This document shows positions 1-9,230 of a stretch of 64,000 bases of DNA, piece by piece. Source of the DNA: Lachnospiraceae bacterium (lineage in GTDB: Bacteria; Bacillota; Clostridia; Lachnospirales; Lachnospiraceae); contig JAIKZQ010000048.1 in NCBI GenBank assembly GCA_024682075.1, positions 23,077-87,076 of the forward strand, written 5' to 3'. Position 1 is the first letter of the stretch, and each line of letters begins with the position of its first letter. Both the position numbers and the translations under genes were made by a program. Under the pieces are notes generated by a model. The model ran no database searches and had not been told where the DNA came from. It was given only the letters and a program-made list of their open reading frames with translations.

Positions 1-367
1 TCAGCATCGAGGCAATTCCATAAGCGCTCGCCGCACCAAGAGTTGAACCGTCCGCAAAAAGTGCATTTCCGTCCAGGATAAGGCCGAGTGCTTCTTTTGT
101 CAGATCCCTGTCGCTGTCCGAATCCTGCTCATATATCATGTCGAGGTGTGTCTGCAATATGATGACCGGTTCATCCTCATATCCTTCGGTCGCTTCGACA
201 TACACCAGTATATTGCCTTTATCATCGGTCCTCAGATCATGATGGCGCTTTTCGTTACAGCTGACGATATAGTCTCCGATCGCCTTCTCGCATCCCGTAT
301 GTCTGGGGATCCGGGTGACTTCCTCGAAATAATGCAAAAGCGGAACTTTGTCGGAATAAATTGCCAT
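1..367 (-). CDS. pepD: Aminoacyl-histidine dipeptidase (PepD, M20-like), partial, runs off left edge
   Basis: Minus-strand reading from ATG at 367: MAIYSDKVPLLHYFEEVTRIPRHTGCEKAIGDYIVSCNEKRHHDLRTDDKGNILVYVEATEGYEDEPVIILQTHLDMIYEQ..., open to window edge. Confidence 0.8.
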   Translation of the reverse strand, partial: MAIYSDKVPLLHYFEEVTRIPRHTGCEKAIGDYIVSCNEKRHHDLRTDDKGNILVYVEATEGYEDEPVIILQTHLDMIYEQDSDSDRDLTKEALGLILDGNALFADGSTLGAASAYGIASML

Positions 368-530
368 CCTGCCTCCTCATTTTCAAAATCAAAATAATAG
401 ATATCCGCAAAGGTAAAACTGCAATCGGGGAAAACAACTAATATATGTACTATTTTATAGAAAATATATTAAAATGAATACAGAAATTTATTTTTCAATG
501 AAACTGCCCGCATGCATATAGGAGAAATTC

Positions 531-1193
531 ATGAACGGACACGACATCTTACTGAGCATTCTCTACTCGCTGATAGCATGTGCTTTCCTTCCGGTTCTCG
601 GAAAGATCATCGATATCTTCGTTGTGTACATATTCGGCGGCATCCTCACACTCATACTGCGTGACAGGAACAGATTCGTCTTCTTCTACAATTTCCTCAC
701 AATACCCGGAGTTGTCTATCACGAGCTGTCACACGCACTCATGGCCGTCATTACGGGGGCAAGGGTTGACAGTGTTTCACTCTTCGAGCCGAAGGATAAT
801 CAGCTTGGTGAAGTCATCTTCACACCGAGAGGAACGGTGATAATGCAGGCGATACAGATGTCACTTGTATCCTGTGCGCCGGTCATCACAGGCATTGCCG
901 GCCTGACATGGAGTTTTTACTATGTGCTGAACCATCCGATGAGCGCATGGAAATGGATACTCATGGGATATCTCATGCTCTGCGTGTTCATGCACATGAC
1001 CATGTCGATGCAGGATATCATCAACTACCTAAAGGGCATACCGGCATTCCTGATCCTGTTCTTCCTGTTCTTCATGTTCGTAAGACCCAGGCTCTTAGGT
1101 CCGGAGCCCATGCCCTCGCCCGCCGAGGCTTTCCGGATCGTTAAGGATCTGGTCACGGAGATCGTATATCAGCTGAAACTGATGCGTTCATGA
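531..1193 (+). CDS. Integral membrane metallopeptidase-like protein (M50-like, HELSH motif)
   Basis: 220 aa, several hydrophobic segments, HExxH motif in VVYHELSHALMA; RBS aggagaaa upstream. Confidence 0.65.
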   Translation: MNGHDILLSILYSLIACAFLPVLGKIIDIFVVYIFGGILTLILRDRNRFVFFYNFLTIPGVVYHELSHALMAVITGARVDSVSLFEPKDNQLGEVIFTPRGTVIMQAIQMSLVSCAPVITGIAGLTWSFYYVLNHPMSAWKWILMGYLMLCVFMHMTMSMQDIINYLKGIPAFLILFFLFFMFVRPRLLGPEPMPSPAEAFRIVKDLVTEIVYQLKLMRS

Positions 1194-1265
1194 TCATCAT
1201 GGATATTGTACCAACCGGGAAGCCGGAAAAAAACGGATCCGCGCAATAATTCGGAGGAAAAAGCT

Positions 1266-2060
1266 TTGATCAGACACTATAAAGACAGATATCAGGAATT
1301 CGATTATGATGATAAAGAATTCAAAGAGTCGGGATTCGGGATAACCTATATCGGCAAGGAAACGGACGGCTCAAAGATCATCATTCCAAAAGGGATAAAA
1401 AGCTGTTCCGATATGTTCATGAACAATACGACACTGATCACTCCGCCGAAGATCCCGAGGACCGTCACCAATTGCAGAGGCATGTTTTCGGGCTGCACAT
1501 CACTCATCAGAGCCCCCTGGATCCCCGCAAGAGTCACTTCTACCGATTTCATGTTCATGTATTGCAGCAGTCTCGAATCGGTGCAGTACAGACTTCCGGA
1601 TTCTATCACCAGGGCATCCCTCATGTTCATCGGCTGTGAAAAACTGAAAGCCGCACCCAGGCTCCCCAAAAACCTTATCGACGCGGATGAAATGTTCAAA
1701 GGATGCCGCCTGATAAAGCATGCACCGGACATTCCCGCATCGGTAAAAAACTGTCAGTATATTTTTGCGGAATGCACATCTGTCAGAAACGTCCCTCAGA
1801 TTCACAGCACAACCTACAGTTTCTGCGGAATGTTCAAGAATTGTGTTTCACTGAAAACAGCTCCCGTCATACCTGAAAGTGCCAGAAAATGCATTTCGAT
1901 GTTTGAAGGCTGCACCGCTCTGAAGCAGGCGCCGGCCCTTCCCGGAAGCCTCACCGATGCAAGGAGCATGTTCAAGGATTGCACGGCTCTTACCGCAAGA
2001 CCCGATATTCCGTCCGGCATTAAAAGAAAAGAAAAAATGTTTGATGGCTGTAATGTGTGA
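1266..2060 (+). CDS. BspA-like/DUF285-type leucine-rich repeat protein without signal peptide
   Basis: About 10 repeats of ~23 aa (MFxGCTxLxxAPxIPxxVxxC). ORF open from 1206; likely TTG start at 1266 preceded by ggagg. Confidence 0.65.
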   Translation: MIRHYKDRYQEFDYDDKEFKESGFGITYIGKETDGSKIIIPKGIKSCSDMFMNNTTLITPPKIPRTVTNCRGMFSGCTSLIRAPWIPARVTSTDFMFMYCSSLESVQYRLPDSITRASLMFIGCEKLKAAPRLPKNLIDADEMFKGCRLIKHAPDIPASVKNCQYIFAECTSVRNVPQIHSTTYSFCGMFKNCVSLKTAPVIPESARKCISMFEGCTALKQAPALPGSLTDARSMFKDCTALTARPDIPSGIKRKEKMFDGCNV

Positions 2061-2086
2061 CGCCCGATTCTGCAAGGAGGAATAGC

Positions 2087-2347
2087 ATGAAAAACATCCG
2101 TAAAGGCGGAAGGATAGGTCCGTTAAACGCTCCCGACATCAAATACGGTCCGGGCGGTCCGAAACCAGGAGACACATTAAAAGGAACCAGGCCCCCTCTA
2201 AATATACCGGATTATCCCTACGGTCCCGGCGGACCAAAGCCCGGTGAAGATACGGAAATAAAGCTTCCGCCGCTTCAGATCCCCGACTACCCTTACGGCC
2301 CGGGTGGCCCCGGCACAGGCGGAAAAGATGCGGAGGGCAAGGACTAA
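2087..2347 (+). CDS. Small Gly/Pro/Tyr-rich tandem-repeat protein (IPDYPYGPGGPKPG repeats)
   Basis: ATG at 2087 after aaggagg; 86 aa with three repeats PLNAPDIKYGPGGPKPG / PLNIPDYPYGPGGPKPG / PLQIPDYPYGPGGPGTG. Confidence 0.7.
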   Translation: MKNIRKGGRIGPLNAPDIKYGPGGPKPGDTLKGTRPPLNIPDYPYGPGGPKPGEDTEIKLPPLQIPDYPYGPGGPGTGGKDAEGKD

Positions 2348-2358
2348 AGGAGGATCTT

Positions 2359-2976
2359 ATGTATAACACCGAAGGCATAAAGGATCTGTTTGATGATACA
2401 TATGTAACAGGTGCGCTCATCATAAAACCTGCTACCGATGAAGAGATAGCAAGATGCAATGAGGACATGGGGATAGTACTCGGATCGCGTTCCTCAGGGG
2501 ACAGGCTCGATACGATCAGACAGGGCAACAGATCCGCAAGCTCATCTTCTGCTCCGAAGCTCTCACTTCCCGAGGGCTATGTAAGATTTCTCAAGATAGC
2601 CAACGGATATGCATGGAACGGATTCGAATTTTTCGGGACATACCGGGTCACCGAAAAAAAGAGCGGATACACGATTCCAGACATAGTAACCATGAATCAG
2701 GACATGCATGAACGCAAGCTGGGGCTTACAAATATGATAGTCCTGGGCAGATTTGACGACGATCTGTATGTGTATAATTACGCCGAATCCAAATATCAGG
2801 CACTGGACAACCTTACGCTCTTCTTAATTGATTCATTTAAAGAATTCGATGACTTGTTCATCTGCTACGTGAGCATGTATACCGACGAGGAAAAAATATC
2901 ATATGATGACGAATCGGATGATGATGAGTTTGATGACGAGGACATTATAGAAGATGACGGAAATGCCGATCAGTGA
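2359..2976 (+). CDS. YrhA/SMI1-KNR4 (SUKH)-like protein with acidic tail
   Basis: 205 aa; LPEGYVRFLKIANGYAWNGFEFFGTYRV resembles YrhA/SUKH; RBS aaaggagg; C-terminus DDESDDDEFDDEDIIEDD. Confidence 0.65.
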   Translation: MYNTEGIKDLFDDTYVTGALIIKPATDEEIARCNEDMGIVLGSRSSGDRLDTIRQGNRSASSSSAPKLSLPEGYVRFLKIANGYAWNGFEFFGTYRVTEKKSGYTIPDIVTMNQDMHERKLGLTNMIVLGRFDDDLYVYNYAESKYQALDNLTLFLIDSFKEFDDLFICYVSMYTDEEKISYDDESDDDEFDDEDIIEDDGNADQ

Positions 2977-3018
2977 TATATGACCGGCGACATGATAACA
3001 ATAAATGATTATACAAAA

Positions 3019-3050
3019 AAAGATCCGCGGATCGATTTCCGCGGATCTTT
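3019..3050. terminator. Bidirectional intrinsic terminator between convergent genes
   Basis: Perfect 13-bp stem AAAGATCCGCGGA/TCCGCGGATCTTT, loop tcgatt, A-tract/T-tract on the two sides. Confidence 0.85.
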
Positions 3051-3073
3051 GCATTTCAGATTTTTACTTCTTC

Positions 3074-4648
3074 TCAGATCATTGACTGCTCCCAGCAATC
3101 ATAAGGCTCAAGTCCGAGGATCTTTGCAACAGTGGGTGCCACGTTTGCAAGTCCGTAATTGCCTTCCTTGATGGTGAAGGTATTCTTCTTGTCATAGATG
3201 ATGAAAGGAACGGGATTAAGTGAGTGAGCGGTACGAACCTGGATCTCGCCCTTCTTGTTCTTCTCAAGCATCTCATCGGCATTACCGTGGTCAGCGGTAA
3301 CAAGGAGAGTGACATTGTACTCATCACATACCTTGATGATCCTTGCAAGACCGAGGTCAACTGCCTCAACTCCGGTAACGGTAGCATCAAAGTTGCCGGT
3401 ATGTCCGACCATGTCACCGTTAGGGAAATTACATCTGATGAAATCATACTTTTCGGACTTGATGGCCTCGATCACATCATCGGTGATCTCTGCGGACTTC
3501 ATCCAGGGACGCTCATCAAACGAAACATTGTCCGAAGGGATCTCCTTAAATGTCTCAAGATCCTCGCTGAACTTTGCGCTTCTGTTTCCGTTCCAGAAAT
3601 ATGTCACATGTCCGTACTTCTGTGTCTCCGATACCGCATACTGGCTGAGTCCGGCACCTACAAGAAGCTCCGAGAGAGTATTCTTGATCTCGGGGGGATT
3701 AACAAGGTAATGAGTAGGAATGTGAAGGTCTCCGTCATACTCAAGCATTCCTGCATAGAAGCAATTACACTTGGGTCCTCTGTCAAAATACTTGAAGTCT
3801 TCATAGTCGAATGCCATGGAGATCTCAAGAGCTCTGTCACCACGGAAGTTGAACAGGATCACACTGTCATCATCGGTCACCTTGCCGACAGCCTGTCCGT
3901 CCTTTGCAATAACGAATGCGGGAAGATCCTGATCGATGACATCAAGTTCCTGTCTGTAAGCCTCGATAGCCTCGGTTGCATTTGCAAACTGGCGTCCCTC
4001 GCCCTTTACATGAGTCTTCCAGCCAAGTTCTACCATGCCCCAGTCAGCCTGGTATCTGTCCATGGTAACCTTCATTCTTCCGCCGCCGGATGCGATGAGG
4101 CTGTTAAAGCTTCCATCGTTAAGCTCGGTCAGAAGGTCTTCGAGCTGCTTAACATACTGAAGTGCGCTTGTTGCGGGAACATCTCTTCCGTCGAGGAGGA
4201 TGTGCACGCGGACTTCCTTAACGCCCTCTTCCTTTGCCTTCTTGATCATTGCGATAAGATGGGAAATGTTGGAATGTACATTTCCGTCGGACAGAAGACC
4301 GAGAAAATGAAGGACCGAATTCTTGGTCTTCACGTTGGAAAGAGCTTCCTTCCATGATTCGGAATCGAACATCTTGCCGCTCTCAATGGATTCATTTACA
4401 AGCTTTGCTCCCTGGGAATAGATCTGTCCGCAGCCGAGAGCATTGTGTCCAACCTCAGAGTTACCCATGTCATCATCCGAAGGAAGTCCTACGGCTGTTC
4501 CGTGAGCCTTGAGCCTTGTGTTGGGGCATGTCTTGACAAGCTCGTTCAGCACCGGGGTGTTTGCGGTGGTCACAGCATCTCCGAGTCCGGTCGTGCTGTA
4601 TCCGACTCCGTCCATTACTACCAAAACTACCTGTTTTCTGTTGTTCAT
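3074..4648 (-). CDS. gpmI: 2,3-bisphosphoglycerate-independent phosphoglycerate mutase
   Basis: 524 aa; VMDGVGYS, DDMGNSEVGHNALGCGQI, TADHGNADEML, TAHSLNPVPF motifs. Confidence 0.95.
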   Translation of the reverse strand: MNNRKQVVLVVMDGVGYSTTGLGDAVTTANTPVLNELVKTCPNTRLKAHGTAVGLPSDDDMGNSEVGHNALGCGQIYSQGAKLVNESIESGKMFDSESWKEALSNVKTKNSVLHFLGLLSDGNVHSNISHLIAMIKKAKEEGVKEVRVHILLDGRDVPATSALQYVKQLEDLLTELNDGSFNSLIASGGGRMKVTMDRYQADWGMVELGWKTHVKGEGRQFANATEAIEAYRQELDVIDQDLPAFVIAKDGQAVGKVTDDDSVILFNFRGDRALEISMAFDYEDFKYFDRGPKCNCFYAGMLEYDGDLHIPTHYLVNPPEIKNTLSELLVGAGLSQYAVSETQKYGHVTYFWNGNRSAKFSEDLETFKEIPSDNVSFDERPWMKSAEITDDVIEAIKSEKYDFIRCNFPNGDMVGHTGNFDATVTGVEAVDLGLARIIKVCDEYNVTLLVTADHGNADEMLEKNKKGEIQVRTAHSLNPVPFIIYDKKNTFTIKEGNYGLANVAPTVAKILGLEPYDCWEQSMI

Positions 4649-4746
4649 TTTTTCCTCTCTTTTCTACTTAAAACATGACAACATTGCATATGACAAAAAA
4701 CATTAAGATTATACATCGTTTTGCCGGAGGCGTAAAGAAGTGCGGC

Positions 4747-5316
4747 TTAAGGCTTCTTTCTGACCGAATACCCGAAGGTTCCAAGAGTTTCGGCCATTTT
4801 TCTGTATGCCCCGTGCTCATATGCGACGAGATTGCACTGATCCATGTGAAATACTCCCTTTTCATCGAGGAACTTCTCATCAACCGAAACGCTGACCACC
4901 TCTGCCAGGAACATGTCGTGGCTTCCGAGTTCCAGAACCTGAGTGACTTTGCATTCAATGCATACGGGAGCCTCTGCGATCGAGGGAGCGGATACTTTGT
5001 TACTTTTTGTGGGAGACAGACCAAGTTCCTTAAACTTATCGATCTTTGCTCCCGTGGTACATCCCGCCTTATCAAGGGCATATGTCAGATCCTCGGAAGG
5101 AAGATTAATGACGAACTCCCCGGTCTCTTTTATCATCGGATAGGAATGTCTTTCTTTTCTCACGGAAATATAGACCATCGGCGGATCGGAGCACACAGTC
5201 CCCGTCCAGGCAATGGTGATAATGTTGCTTCTGCCCTCTTTGTCCGCGCAGCTTACCATCACCGCAGGAAGCGGATACAGGAAATTCCCGGGCTTTGCGA
5301 ATTCTGTCTTGCTCAT
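4747..5316 (-). CDS. Flavin reductase family (FMN-binding split barrel) protein
   Basis: 189 aa; PAVMVSCADKEGRSNIITIAWTGTVCSDPPMVYISVRKERHSYPMIKETGEFVINLP. Confidence 0.85.
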   Translation of the reverse strand: MSKTEFAKPGNFLYPLPAVMVSCADKEGRSNIITIAWTGTVCSDPPMVYISVRKERHSYPMIKETGEFVINLPSEDLTYALDKAGCTTGAKIDKFKELGLSPTKSNKVSAPSIAEAPVCIECKVTQVLELGSHDMFLAEVVSVSVDEKFLDEKGVFHMDQCNLVAYEHGAYRKMAETLGTFGYSVRKKP

Positions 5317-5345
5317 TTTGATTCTCCTTCCAATTGCTTTTCTGT

Positions 5346-6644
5346 TCAGCCGGCTTCATCTTCCGATATGCTGTTGACGTAAATTCCGAAACTACCGTCT
5401 TCATGGAAAAGCAGACCAAGCTTCACAAGTGCCGCCTGCTCATAATCCGGCGCGGGACTGTCATCGAAGATATATCCGGAAGGAGCGCTGATGATCACCC
5501 TGCCGTCTTCAAATCCTATGCGGATTATGTCTGACCATACGATATCTTCAAGAACCGCTTCTCTCTTAAGCTTAATGGTTACGCCTTCCCATCTGTCCAT
5601 AAACGGAGGAAGGATCTCATACACGGTAACCTCCCTTGTTTCCTCGTTATACCTGAATGTCACATTCTCTTCGATATAGTCGGAAAAACGGCGCCAGTCA
5701 TATAGATCGGAATAATACGCTCCGTCTTTTTCCCTTACGATAACCAGTCCGTATACGCAATATCCGGTGCCGGTTCCTTCACACTCGGCGATAAGATATT
5801 CTTCTTTTCCGTCACCGTCTGCATCGAACTTCTCAATAATGGGGCCATACTCGCCAAATGCTATATCAACGGGAATCTCCTCGTCTCCGTCGATTATCAC
5901 GGATGTTAAATGAAGATAGTCCTGGCGAAGGCACACGTTTCCGTCGGAGGAATAAACATCCCTGATGCCGCTGACGCCTGAAACATCGCCCTCATCTCCG
6001 GGCTGCAGATCTTCATCCGGCATTCCTTCTTCATCATGGACATCATCCGAAGGCACAGTCTCCCTGTTGCCCGGATCGAATCCCTCCACTTCTTCATTGC
6101 AGACTCCCCGGATCTCAATGTCACCTTCACGGTCCCTTTCATAGAGCCTTCCTTCTTCCATGTAAAAGGCCGCATTATCAGGATCCAGTTCAACATCAAC
6201 AAGAAGCCTGTAATAGGACAGGTTTCCGTTCTCATCCTCAAGACAGAAGAATCCCTCAAGGTCGTTGATAAATACATCATAGATCGTATTCGTTATGACC
6301 ATTGTAAAAGTAACATCCTCAACATCCGCATCGGCGGGAATCTCGGATGCGTTTACGAAAACGGAATCGGAAACGCTTATGCTGAAGGGCATGGGAAGTC
6401 CCCTTCCGAAATAACCTCCGTATCTTGTAACGAGGCATCCTTCAACCTCATTCGGCTCAATCCTGAGTCCTTCTTCGGTCCCGTCCCATTCATAACCCGT
6501 CACAAAAGCTTCGCCTCCTTCTCTGTACAGGGCAGCGGTCCAGGGCCCCTCGTTCACGGTTTCGGAATAGTCAAGAGACGAGGTGCATCCTCCGAAGAGA
6601 AGTAAAATTATCAGGACGGGGATCATTCTGTAAATTCTTTTCAT
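5346..6644 (-). CDS. Hypothetical lipoprotein
   Basis: Start at MKRIYRMIPVLIILLLFGGCTSS (lipobox FGGC) at 6644 rather than the longer ORF start. Confidence 0.7.
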   Translation of the reverse strand: MKRIYRMIPVLIILLLFGGCTSSLDYSETVNEGPWTAALYREGGEAFVTGYEWDGTEEGLRIEPNEVEGCLVTRYGGYFGRGLPMPFSISVSDSVFVNASEIPADADVEDVTFTMVITNTIYDVFINDLEGFFCLEDENGNLSYYRLLVDVELDPDNAAFYMEEGRLYERDREGDIEIRGVCNEEVEGFDPGNRETVPSDDVHDEEGMPDEDLQPGDEGDVSGVSGIRDVYSSDGNVCLRQDYLHLTSVIIDGDEEIPVDIAFGEYGPIIEKFDADGDGKEEYLIAECEGTGTGYCVYGLVIVREKDGAYYSDLYDWRRFSDYIEENVTFRYNEETREVTVYEILPPFMDRWEGVTIKLKREAVLEDIVWSDIIRIGFEDGRVIISAPSGYIFDDSPAPDYEQAALVKLGLLFHEDGSFGIYVNSISEDEAG

Positions 6645-6761
6645 TTCTATAATTTTATGGGACTGAAAGCAGCTTCCCATTTTCTCCTCCGATGTTTTAC
6701 ATTTTTTCGTGAAATAGTATAAACTATAAAAGAAAATCGAGCAAAGAAGAAAGGTTCTCAT

Positions 6762-7322
6762 ATGAGCGGACACCTTTATATCATCCGTCACGGAAGGACG
6801 GACTGGAATGACAGGCATATCTTACAGGGAAAAAACGACATCCCGTTAAATGAAAGCGGGATAAAAATGGCGGAAGAAGCCGCCGAAAGATATAAGGACA
6901 TCCACTTTGATATATGCTTCAGTTCTCCGCTGCAACGTGCAAGGAAAACCGCAGAGATCTTAATGGAAGGAAGAAACATCCCCATTTTCTATGATGACAG
7001 GCTAGGGGAAATGAACTTCGGGATCTATGAGGGAGTTCATAACAGTTTCGAACAGCCTGACTGTTATGTGAAGGTATTTTTCACGGAGCCCGAAAAATAT
7101 CTGGAGCCTCCCGAGGGCGGAGAAAGCATACTGGACCTGATGGCGCGGACCGGAGAATTTCTCGAGGACAAAGTCCGGCCCCTCCTGGAGGAAGGGAAGG
7201 ACATCCTGATAGTGGGACACGGTGCGATGAATTCTGCCATCAAATGTCATGTAAGAAAACTCGAGCTGAAGGACTTCTGGGTCGACGGAATAGAAAACTG
7301 CAAATTGATGCAGCTGGCATAA
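6762..7322 (+). CDS. Histidine phosphatase family (phosphoglycerate mutase-like) protein
   Basis: LYIIRHGRTDWNDRHILQGKNDIPLNESG (RHG motif), VGHGAMNSAI. Confidence 0.9.
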   Translation: MSGHLYIIRHGRTDWNDRHILQGKNDIPLNESGIKMAEEAAERYKDIHFDICFSSPLQRARKTAEILMEGRNIPIFYDDRLGEMNFGIYEGVHNSFEQPDCYVKVFFTEPEKYLEPPEGGESILDLMARTGEFLEDKVRPLLEEGKDILIVGHGAMNSAIKCHVRKLELKDFWVDGIENCKLMQLA

Positions 7323-7325
7323 AAA

Positions 7326-7352
7326 ACTCCCGGAGAAGATTTCTCCGGGAGT
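7326..7352 (+). terminator. Intrinsic terminator
   Basis: ACTCCCGGAGAA..TTCTCCGGGAGT then T-rich. Confidence 0.8.
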
Positions 7353-7387
7353 GATTTTTATGTCAGGACAGATGAAGCGTTCCCTGA

Positions 7388-8413
7388 TCAGAACTTTCCT
7401 GCCTTTGCAGCCTCTTCGATTGAAACTGCGGTAGAAACAGTCATACCGACCATGGGGTTGTTACCTGCACCGATAAGACCCATCATCTCAACATGAGCGG
7501 GAACTGAAGAAGATCCTGCGAACTGAGCGTCGGAGTGCATACGGCCCATGGTATCGGTCATGCCGTAAGAAGCAGGGCCTGCAGCCATGTTATCGGGATG
7601 AAGGGTACGTCCGGTACCGCCGCCTGAAGCAACCGAGAAGTACTTCTTGCCTGCCTCAAGTCTCTCCTTCTTGTATGTACCTGCAACGGGATGCTGGAAT
7701 CTGGTAGGATTGGTTGAGTTACCGGTGATGGAAACGTCAACATTCTCTTTCCACATGATAGCAACGCCTTCGCAGACATCATTAGCGCCGTAGCAGTTAA
7801 CCTTTGCTCTGGGTGACTCGGGATCCTTGGAGTAGCAGGTTCTGGATACTTCCTTTACGGTGTTGGTATAAGGATCATACTCGGTCTCAACGAAAGTGAA
7901 TCCGTTGATCCTGGAGATGATCTGTGCAGCGTCCTTGCCGAGTCCGTTAAGGATAACGCGAAGGGGCTTCTGACGAACCTTGTTAGCCTTCTCTGCGATA
8001 CCGATAGCGCCTTCAGCTGCTGCGAATGACTCGTGTCCTGCAAGGAATGCGAAGCACTCGGTCTCCTCCTCAAGGAGCATCTTTCCGAGATTGCCGTGTC
8101 CGAGACCAACCTTACGGGTATCGGCAACGGATCCGGGGATACAGAATGCCTGAAGTCCCTCACCGATTGCAGCTGCAGCGTCTGCAGCCTTGCGGCAGCC
8201 CTTCTTGATGGCGATCGCAGCACCTACGGTGTATGCCCACTTAGCATTCTCAAAGCAGATAGGCTGGATGTTCTCTATCATATGATAAACATCAAGTCCT
8301 GCGTCCTTAGTGATCTGTTCAGCCTCATCGATAGACCCGATTCCGTACTCAGCGAGTTTGGCAAGGATCTGGGGCTCTCTTCTTTCATAAGATTCAAATT
8401 TTGCCATTTTCAT
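7388..8413 (-). CDS. GGGtGRT family protein
   Basis: 341 aa; SVASGGGTGRTLHPDNMAAGPASYGMTDTMGRMHSDAQFAG; adjacent to Fe-S scaffold as usual for this family. Confidence 0.85.
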   Translation of the reverse strand: MKMAKFESYERREPQILAKLAEYGIGSIDEAEQITKDAGLDVYHMIENIQPICFENAKWAYTVGAAIAIKKGCRKAADAAAAIGEGLQAFCIPGSVADTRKVGLGHGNLGKMLLEEETECFAFLAGHESFAAAEGAIGIAEKANKVRQKPLRVILNGLGKDAAQIISRINGFTFVETEYDPYTNTVKEVSRTCYSKDPESPRAKVNCYGANDVCEGVAIMWKENVDVSITGNSTNPTRFQHPVAGTYKKERLEAGKKYFSVASGGGTGRTLHPDNMAAGPASYGMTDTMGRMHSDAQFAGSSSVPAHVEMMGLIGAGNNPMVGMTVSTAVSIEEAAKAGKF

Positions 8414-8425
8414 ATCCTCCCATTA

Positions 8426-9118
8426 TCACTCTTTACGAGGGTCAATAAATCTGACTGCATCAGCAACACGGCCATACTGACCTGAAGCCTTCTCAACAGC
8501 CTTGACTGCATCGTCGCCGGCCTTGATGAAATCCATCATCTTACCGAAGTTGATGTACTTGTAGCCGATGATCTCATCATTCTCGTCAAGAGCAAGCTGA
8601 GTGATATATCCGTCGGTAAGCTCGAGATATCTGGGTCCCTTCTCGAGAGTTCCGTATGTGGTACCTACCATTGAACGTGCGCCCTTTCCAAGGTCCTCAA
8701 GACCGGCACCGATCTGAAGTCCGCCCTCGGAAAATGCAGACTGGGTACGTCCGTATACGATCTGAAGGAAAAGCTCTCTCATGGCGGTGTTGATTGCATC
8801 GCAGACAAGGTCTGTGTTGAGAGCCTCGAGAACGGTAAGTCCGGGAAGGATCTCTGCTGCCATAGCTGCTGAGTGAGTCATTCCGGAACATCCGATGGTC
8901 TCAACAAGAGCTTCCTGAATGATGCCGTCCTTTACGTTGAGGGAAAGCTTGCAGCCACCCTGCTGGGGAGCACACCAGCCGATACCGTGGGTATAGCCTG
9001 AGATGTCCTTAATTTCCTTGGACTTTACCCATTTTGCTTCTTCAGGAATGGGTGCAGCGCCGTGATGAACGCCCTGATGTACAGGACACATCGCTTTTAC
9101 TTCTGTTGAATAAATCAT
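8426..9118 (-). CDS. Iron-sulfur cluster assembly scaffold-like (NifU/IscU-type) protein
   Basis: 230 aa; GWCAPQQGGCKLSLNVKDGIIQEALVETIGCSGMTHSAAMAAEILPG with conserved Cys; ggaggc RBS. Confidence 0.75.
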   Translation of the reverse strand: MIYSTEVKAMCPVHQGVHHGAAPIPEEAKWVKSKEIKDISGYTHGIGWCAPQQGGCKLSLNVKDGIIQEALVETIGCSGMTHSAAMAAEILPGLTVLEALNTDLVCDAINTAMRELFLQIVYGRTQSAFSEGGLQIGAGLEDLGKGARSMVGTTYGTLEKGPRYLELTDGYITQLALDENDEIIGYKYINFGKMMDFIKAGDDAVKAVEKASGQYGRVADAVRFIDPRKE

Positions 9119-9230
9119 GTAATAGCCTCCTTAAAGAATTTAGAATGATTTATCATAAATCAGTCAGAACATATTTATGAATACACGCATCCAAACAAAG
9201 ATTATAACGGTTTCGGGAAGTTTTGTACAG

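Noticed and set aside
3224-4357. 377-aa plus-strand ORF opposite gpmI
   Set aside because: Antisense shadow of the unmistakable gpmI coding frame; no recognisable domain.
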